Assembly (NCBI RefSeq): GCF_013177675.1
Contig: NZ_CP042652.1
Span: forward strand, 2,542,001-2,606,000
Origin: Arcobacter acticola
Lineage (GTDB): Bacteria; Campylobacterota; Campylobacteria; Campylobacterales; Arcobacteraceae
Direction of reading: 5' to 3'
DNA: 64,000 bases
Each line of letters opens with the position of its first letter. Within the stretch, counting starts at the first letter, position 1. The translations under genes were made by a program, and so were the position numbers. Positions 59,865 through 64,000 of the stretch are shown here, piece by piece. A model generated the notes under the pieces. The model was not told where the DNA came from, did no database searches, and saw nothing but the letters and a program-made list of their open reading frames with translations.

Positions 59865-60252
59865 TAAAGAATTAGTAAAACTGTATTACCACGAATTATG
59901 GAATAAACAAAATAAAGATTATATTGATATTTTATTTGATGACAATATCACATTTCATGGTTCATTGGACATATCAGTTGTTGGAAAAGAAAAATTCAAA
60001 GAGTATATGGATACTATCTTAACTGGTATTCCAAATCTTTTCCATAGTATTATTATGATGGTAAGTGAAGATGATACAATTGCTGTTAAAGCATTGTACA
60101 ATGGACGACATACTGGTAAATTATTTAATTATGAAGCAAGTAACAATAAAATTGTTTATAATGGAGCATCTTTCTTTAAATTTAGAGATGGGAAAATTGT
60201 AGATATTTGGGTTCTTGGTGATTTAAATAATCTTAATAAACAACTTTCATAA
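59848..60252 (+). CDS. SnoaL/NTF2-like protein
   Basis: A 134-residue single-domain cone fold: KELVKLYYHELWNKQNKDYI, FDDNITFHGSLD, then KFKEYMDTILTGIPNLFH and strands ending FFKFRDGKIVDIWVLGD. SnoaL-like proteins include ester cyclases and small-molecule binders; no specific activity can be given. The frame is open from 59794, but AAGGGAAATA before ATG 59848 and family length support this start. Confidence 0.8.
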   Translation: MKKLTNKELVKLYYHELWNKQNKDYIDILFDDNITFHGSLDISVVGKEKFKEYMDTILTGIPNLFHSIIMMVSEDDTIAVKALYNGRHTGKLFNYEASNNKIVYNGASFFKFRDGKIVDIWVLGDLNNLNKQLS

Positions 60253-60276
60253 ACACTCGTTTATGAAAGGCATTTT

Positions 60277-60987
60277 ATGACACAAATAAGCAATCATGTA
60301 TATTGCGCTGATTTTTTAACCTCATTTGATATTAAAACAAAACTTTTACCTAATCCTTATTATGATTATCCATTTTTAATAATAGAAAACTTTCTTAGTA
60401 TTAATGAATGTAATGAAATAAATAAAAAAGTAAAAGAAGATGATGATTTTCAAAAAGCACAAATAAAAACTTTGGATTCAGTACTTCTTAGTGAAACTAA
60501 TGAAGAAATCAGAAAAACAAATATTTATTCACTTGATGAAAAATATTTAGAACTCTATACAAATAGATTTTTTCTACATCAAGCGCAAATTGAAGACTAT
60601 TTTAAAATTGCACTTACAACTTCTACTTCTGTTCAAGTATTAGAGTATTTGAAAAATAGCTTTTACTCTATGCACAGTGATGATTCAAGTATGTTATATA
60701 AAGATGATGAATTAGTTGGTTTTATACCCGTTGCAAAACAAAGAAAGATCTCAACAGTACTTTTTACAACATCAAATGATGAAAATACAAGTGACAATAC
60801 TTTTATTGGTGGAGAGTTATTATTTAACTTTCTTTACGATGTTAATGGAAACGAAATAAAAATAAAACCAAAAGCTGGAAGCATGCTAGTGTTTTTAAGT
60901 AATCCCTATTTTACCCATGAAGTTTTAAAAGTAATAGAAGGAAGAAGAATCACTTTAGTTCAATGGCATAATGCTATTATCAATTAA
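60277..60987 (+). CDS. 2-oxoglutarate/Fe(II) oxygenase, prolyl 4-hydroxylase-like
   Basis: A 236-residue oxygenase. Iron ligands are His-x-Asp in FYSMHSDDSS near residue 130 and the distal His in PYFTHEVLKV near 210; the 2-oxoglutarate Arg lies in GRRITLVQWH. The N-terminal YPFLIIENFLSINECNEI segment is typical of P4H-like proteins. Substrate unknown. GAAAGG precedes ATG. Confidence 0.85.
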   Translation: MTQISNHVYCADFLTSFDIKTKLLPNPYYDYPFLIIENFLSINECNEINKKVKEDDDFQKAQIKTLDSVLLSETNEEIRKTNIYSLDEKYLELYTNRFFLHQAQIEDYFKIALTTSTSVQVLEYLKNSFYSMHSDDSSMLYKDDELVGFIPVAKQRKISTVLFTTSNDENTSDNTFIGGELLFNFLYDVNGNEIKIKPKAGSMLVFLSNPYFTHEVLKVIEGRRITLVQWHNAIIN

Positions 60988-61041
60988 AAAACAGCTTTTT
61001 TTACTATAATAACAAAAATAATCAATACCATAAGAGATATA

Positions 61042-61776
61042 ATGACACTAGATGAAAATCAACTAAAAGAATTCCATGAAAATGGATTTCTTCTTCTTAA
61101 GAATTTTGCCGATTCAAAACTTTGTGATGAAATTCTAGAAAAAGCAAAAGTACATTTGAAAAATAAGATTGCTCCAATTGAGAGTGAACAAGAATATATG
61201 CAAAAAGATGCAGATGAAATCACAGTGCGAAGGCTAAGACAAGTTTATGATAGAGAAGAAGTATTTAAAAAATGGATGACAAATGATAAAATCAGACCTA
61301 TTTTAATACAACTTTTAAATGATACTCCTGTATTAACACTTGCTCATCATAACTCAATTATGACAAAACTACCCCATGACAGTACAAGAACATTTTGGCA
61401 TCAAGATAGACGTTATTGGAATTTTGAAAATGATAATCTAGTTTCTGTATGGTTAGCTTTAGGAGATGAGTATTTAGATAATGGATTACTTGAATTTATT
61501 CCAGCTTCTCATAAAATGAATTTTTCAAAAGATAGATTTGATTCTGAGTCAAATTTTTTAGATGAAAATAGTGAAAATATAGAACTAATACATCAAAGAA
61601 CTTCTAATAACTTGCAAAAAGGTGATGTTGTATTTTTTCATTGTAAAACACTTCATCATGCAAGTAAAAACCACTCTGATAAAGCAAAAATATCTTTTGT
61701 ATATACAGTTCGAGCAAAATCAAATAATCCTATTAAAGGAACAAGAAGTGATTTTAAAGAGGTGATTCTTGACTAA
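61042..61776 (+). CDS. Phytanoyl-CoA dioxygenase-family (PhyH) oxygenase
   Basis: A 244-residue member of the PhyH group. ENGFLLLKNF begins the fold; the iron site is His-x-Asp in FWHQDRRYW near residue 115, and the distal His is in KTLHHASKNHS near 215. A Ser-Arg-rich end (VRAKSNNPIKGTRSD) follows. Bacterial PhyH proteins oxidise diverse small molecules. It follows another Fe(II)/2-oxoglutarate enzyme and overlaps tex by 8 bp. Confidence 0.87.
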   Translation: MTLDENQLKEFHENGFLLLKNFADSKLCDEILEKAKVHLKNKIAPIESEQEYMQKDADEITVRRLRQVYDREEVFKKWMTNDKIRPILIQLLNDTPVLTLAHHNSIMTKLPHDSTRTFWHQDRRYWNFENDNLVSVWLALGDEYLDNGLLEFIPASHKMNFSKDRFDSESNFLDENSENIELIHQRTSNNLQKGDVVFFHCKTLHHASKNHSDKAKISFVYTVRAKSNNPIKGTRSDFKEVILD

Positions 61777-63880
61777 TAATCTAATCACTCTTTTAATAGA
61801 AAAAACAAACTTCTCAAAAGTTACTGTTGAAAATATTTTAAAACTTTTAGATGAGGGTTGCACTATTCCATTTATTGCTAGATATAGAAAAGATTTAACT
61901 TCAAATGCTACAGATGAACAACTTCGTGATTTTGAAGATATTTATAACTACTCTTTAAAACTACTAGGAAGAAAAGAAGAGATTCTTTCTATTTTAAAAG
62001 AGAGAAATTTTTTAGATGATAAAATACAAAATCATATAAATACTGCAACAACTTTGCAAATGCTTGAAGATATATATGCACCTTTTAAAGATAAAAAATC
62101 ATCAAGAACATCAACTGCAATTGAAAATGGTTTAGAGCCACTTGCAAATATAATTCAATCAATGAAATATTCACTTGAAGAAGTAAATAAAAAAGCAAAG
62201 CAGTTTTTAGGCAAAGAAGTAGTAAATATAGAAGATGCAATCTCAGGAGCTAGTGATATTATTGCTCAAAGATATGCAGATGATTTTAGAACAAAAGAAG
62301 TGATTAGAAATATTGTTTTAAACTATGGAATACTTGAGACTAAAAGAACAAAGACATTTGATGAAAATGGAGTTTATGTAAGTGTTGCAAATGTTAGTGA
62401 AAAAGTAAAATATATAAAATCACATAGATTTCTAGCAATTTCAAGAGCTGTAAATGAAAAAGAATTAACAGTAAAAATCGAAGTTGATGAAAACTATATT
62501 TTAGAAAATATAAAAAAATATAAAATCCCATCAAGTGCCGAAAGCTCAAAAGAGTTAGTTTTTCAAGCCTATAAAGATGGATTAAAAAGACTATTACTTC
62601 CAAGTTTAAAAAGAGAAGCATTAAGTGAACTAAAAGAAAAAGCATCAAGTGATGCAATAATACTTTTTGGAAAAAATCTAAAAGAACTACTACTAACACC
62701 ACCACTTGTAAATCAAGTGATTTTAGGAATGGATCCAGGATATGTGAGTGGATGCAAGTTAGCAGTTATAGATATAAATGGTGATTATCTAGCATCAAAT
62801 GTAATTTATCCCACAAAACCAAGAGAAGATTTTACAAGCTCTTCTAAAATAGTATTAGAGCTTATTAAAAAATATAAAATAAACTCAATAGCAATAGGAA
62901 ATGGAACAGCCTCACAAGAAACAGCAGCTTTTGTAGCAAAATTAATAGAAGAAAATAAATTAGATGTAAAATTTGCTATTGTAAGTGAAATAGGAGCAAG
63001 TGTTTATTCAGCTTCAAAAATAGCAATACAAGAATATCCAAACCTAGATGTAACAATAAGAGGAGCTATCTCAATAGCTCAAAGACTTAGAGATCCAATG
63101 GCTGCTTTAGTAAAAATTGATCCAAAATCACTAGGAATTGGTCAATATCAACATGATGTAAACCAAAAAGAGTTAAACACAAAACTTGAAAATGTAACAG
63201 TTGATTTAGTAAATAAAGTAGGAGTTGATATAAACTCAGCTTCATATAAACTACTCTCTTTTATTTCAGGTATTAGTGAAACTATGTCAAAAAATATCAT
63301 TGCACATAAAAATAAAATCAAAAAATTCACTTCAAAAAAAGAATTACTTGAGGTAAAAGGAATAGGTGAAAAAGCATACGAACAAGCCGTAGGATTTTTA
63401 AGAATCAAAGATGGTAAAAGTATTTTAGATAATACAGCAATTCACCCACAAAATTATGATGTCGTAAAAAACTTACAAAAGAATTACAAAATAGAAGAGA
63501 TAAAAGATAATCAAATTGAGCAAATATCAAAAGAACTAAACTGCCCTCCACTACTTTTAAAAGATATTATAAGTGAACTTTTAAAACCAGGTTACGATGT
63601 AAGAAGTGAATTTGACACAATAGAGTTTTCAAAAGATATAAAAACAATAGAAGACCTAAAAGAAGGATTCATAATAAGTGGAGTTGTAAGAAATATCACA
63701 GACTTCGGAGCTTTTGTAGATATTGGCCTGAAAAATGATGGACTTATACATATTTCACAAATAAGCGAAAAAAGAATCTCCCATCCTATGGATGTACTAA
63801 GTATAAATCAACAGTTGAAAAATATCAAGGTTATTAGTATTGATTTAGAGAAACAGAGGGTTGGGTTGAGTTTGAGATAG
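61769..63880 (+). CDS. tex: Tex-family transcription accessory/RNA-binding protein
   Basis: A 703-residue nucleic-acid-binding protein. Order: an N-terminal Tex helical domain (DEGCTIPFIARYRKDLTSN), the YqgF/RuvC-like fold (VILGMDPGYVSGCKLAVID) near residue 315, helix-hairpin-helix motifs (LLEVKGIGEKAYEQAVGFL) near 530, and a C-terminal S1 domain (ISGVVRNITDFGAFVDIGL). It starts at TTG 61769 after AAAGAGGTGA. It is full length for Campylobacterota. Confidence 0.95.
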   Translation: MTNNLITLLIEKTNFSKVTVENILKLLDEGCTIPFIARYRKDLTSNATDEQLRDFEDIYNYSLKLLGRKEEILSILKERNFLDDKIQNHINTATTLQMLEDIYAPFKDKKSSRTSTAIENGLEPLANIIQSMKYSLEEVNKKAKQFLGKEVVNIEDAISGASDIIAQRYADDFRTKEVIRNIVLNYGILETKRTKTFDENGVYVSVANVSEKVKYIKSHRFLAISRAVNEKELTVKIEVDENYILENIKKYKIPSSAESSKELVFQAYKDGLKRLLLPSLKREALSELKEKASSDAIILFGKNLKELLLTPPLVNQVILGMDPGYVSGCKLAVIDINGDYLASNVIYPTKPREDFTSSSKIVLELIKKYKINSIAIGNGTASQETAAFVAKLIEENKLDVKFAIVSEIGASVYSASKIAIQEYPNLDVTIRGAISIAQRLRDPMAALVKIDPKSLGIGQYQHDVNQKELNTKLENVTVDLVNKVGVDINSASYKLLSFISGISETMSKNIIAHKNKIKKFTSKKELLEVKGIGEKAYEQAVGFLRIKDGKSILDNTAIHPQNYDVVKNLQKNYKIEEIKDNQIEQISKELNCPPLLLKDIISELLKPGYDVRSEFDTIEFSKDIKTIEDLKEGFIISGVVRNITDFGAFVDIGLKNDGLIHISQISEKRISHPMDVLSINQQLKNIKVISIDLEKQRVGLSLR

Positions 63881-63904
63881 GTTGTTTTGATAAAGAGTAA
63901 AAAG

Positions 63905-64000
63905 TTAAAATCTACCTTTTAAATTTTTGTAAATTTTATCATTTTCTCTTTTTCCAACACTTAGTACAAGAACGATTATTTCTTCATCTTTTACTTCATA
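63905..64000 (-). CDS. RelE-family toxin, C-terminal end (continues past window)
   Basis: The reverse frame reads YEVKDEEIIVLVLSVGKREN, then DKIYKNLKGRF and stop. This matches the C terminus of RelE-type mRNA interferases (VxVLSVGKRE...VY). The start and any antitoxin lie beyond the window edge. Confidence 0.8.
   Translation of the reverse strand, partial: YEVKDEEIIVLVLSVGKRENDKIYKNLKGRF

Overview
The window looks like a chromosome segment of an Arcobacter-like member of the Campylobacterota. Coding sequence is very AT-rich, the rRNA operon is ordered 16S, tRNA-Ile(GAT), tRNA-Ala(TGC), 23S, 5S, and many genes resemble Arcobacteraceae homologues (NMT1-GGDEF sensor, FbpABC iron uptake, CpsB-type phosphatase). 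The genus is an inference; the 16S gene at 41340-42856 would settle it.

Region 1 (1-20.8 kb) is a Wzx/Wzy-type capsule or exopolysaccharide locus. galE, ugd, a UDP-glucuronate 4-epimerase and manC should supply UDP-Gal, UDP-GlcA, UDP-GalA and GDP-Man. A run of overlapping genes follows: flippase, GT2, GT4, a DUF6625-like transferase, a Wzy candidate, another GT4 and a reductase/epimerase. Export and length control come from a Wza lipoprotein, a Wzc BY-kinase and a CpsB-type PHP tyrosine phosphatase. No initiating phosphoglycosyl transferase is visible. Three complete or partial toxin-antitoxin modules (MazF-type, Phd with a YoeB remnant, BrnTA), a GIY-YIG nuclease and many small hairpin repeats interrupt the locus.

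Region 2 (20.8-37.1 kb) is one reverse-strand gene for a 5135-residue repeat adhesin with a LapA-like alanine/glycine linker near its N terminus, and a divergent orphan OmpR-type regulator. Region 3 (37.1-43.2 kb) is the rRNA operon on the reverse strand, with consensus promoter, boxA candidate and long processing stems. Region 4 (43.3-49.4 kb) holds a pseudopilin, a GT39-like membrane enzyme, PabA/TrpG, and an iron ABC transporter behind a Fur-box-like site.

Region 5 (49.4-56.7 kb) is an insertion-sequence graveyard. An NMT1/SBP/GGDEF sensor gene is broken by a frameshift and a 1493-bp IS with a TTAA duplication. Next to it an IS1634-type element with a 238-bp target duplication is itself split by an IS5-type element with a 4-bp duplication. 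Region 6 (56.5-64 kb) has a sulfite/nitrite reductase, an M42 peptidase, two small proteins, two Fe(II)/2-oxoglutarate oxygenases, Tex, and the end of a RelE-type toxin.

The most unusual signals are: (a) a dispersed hairpin family with frame GTCAT-stem-CTTGA-stem'-ATC whose stems differ between copies but stay paired, including one copy inside the UDP-glucuronate epimerase coding sequence; (b) an array of these repeats plus a GIY-YIG nuclease gene inserted at the 3' end of cpsB, with the original gene tail left behind; (c) a 66-bp duplication of the galE 3' end around a MazF module; (d) the two-level repeat structure of the giant adhesin.
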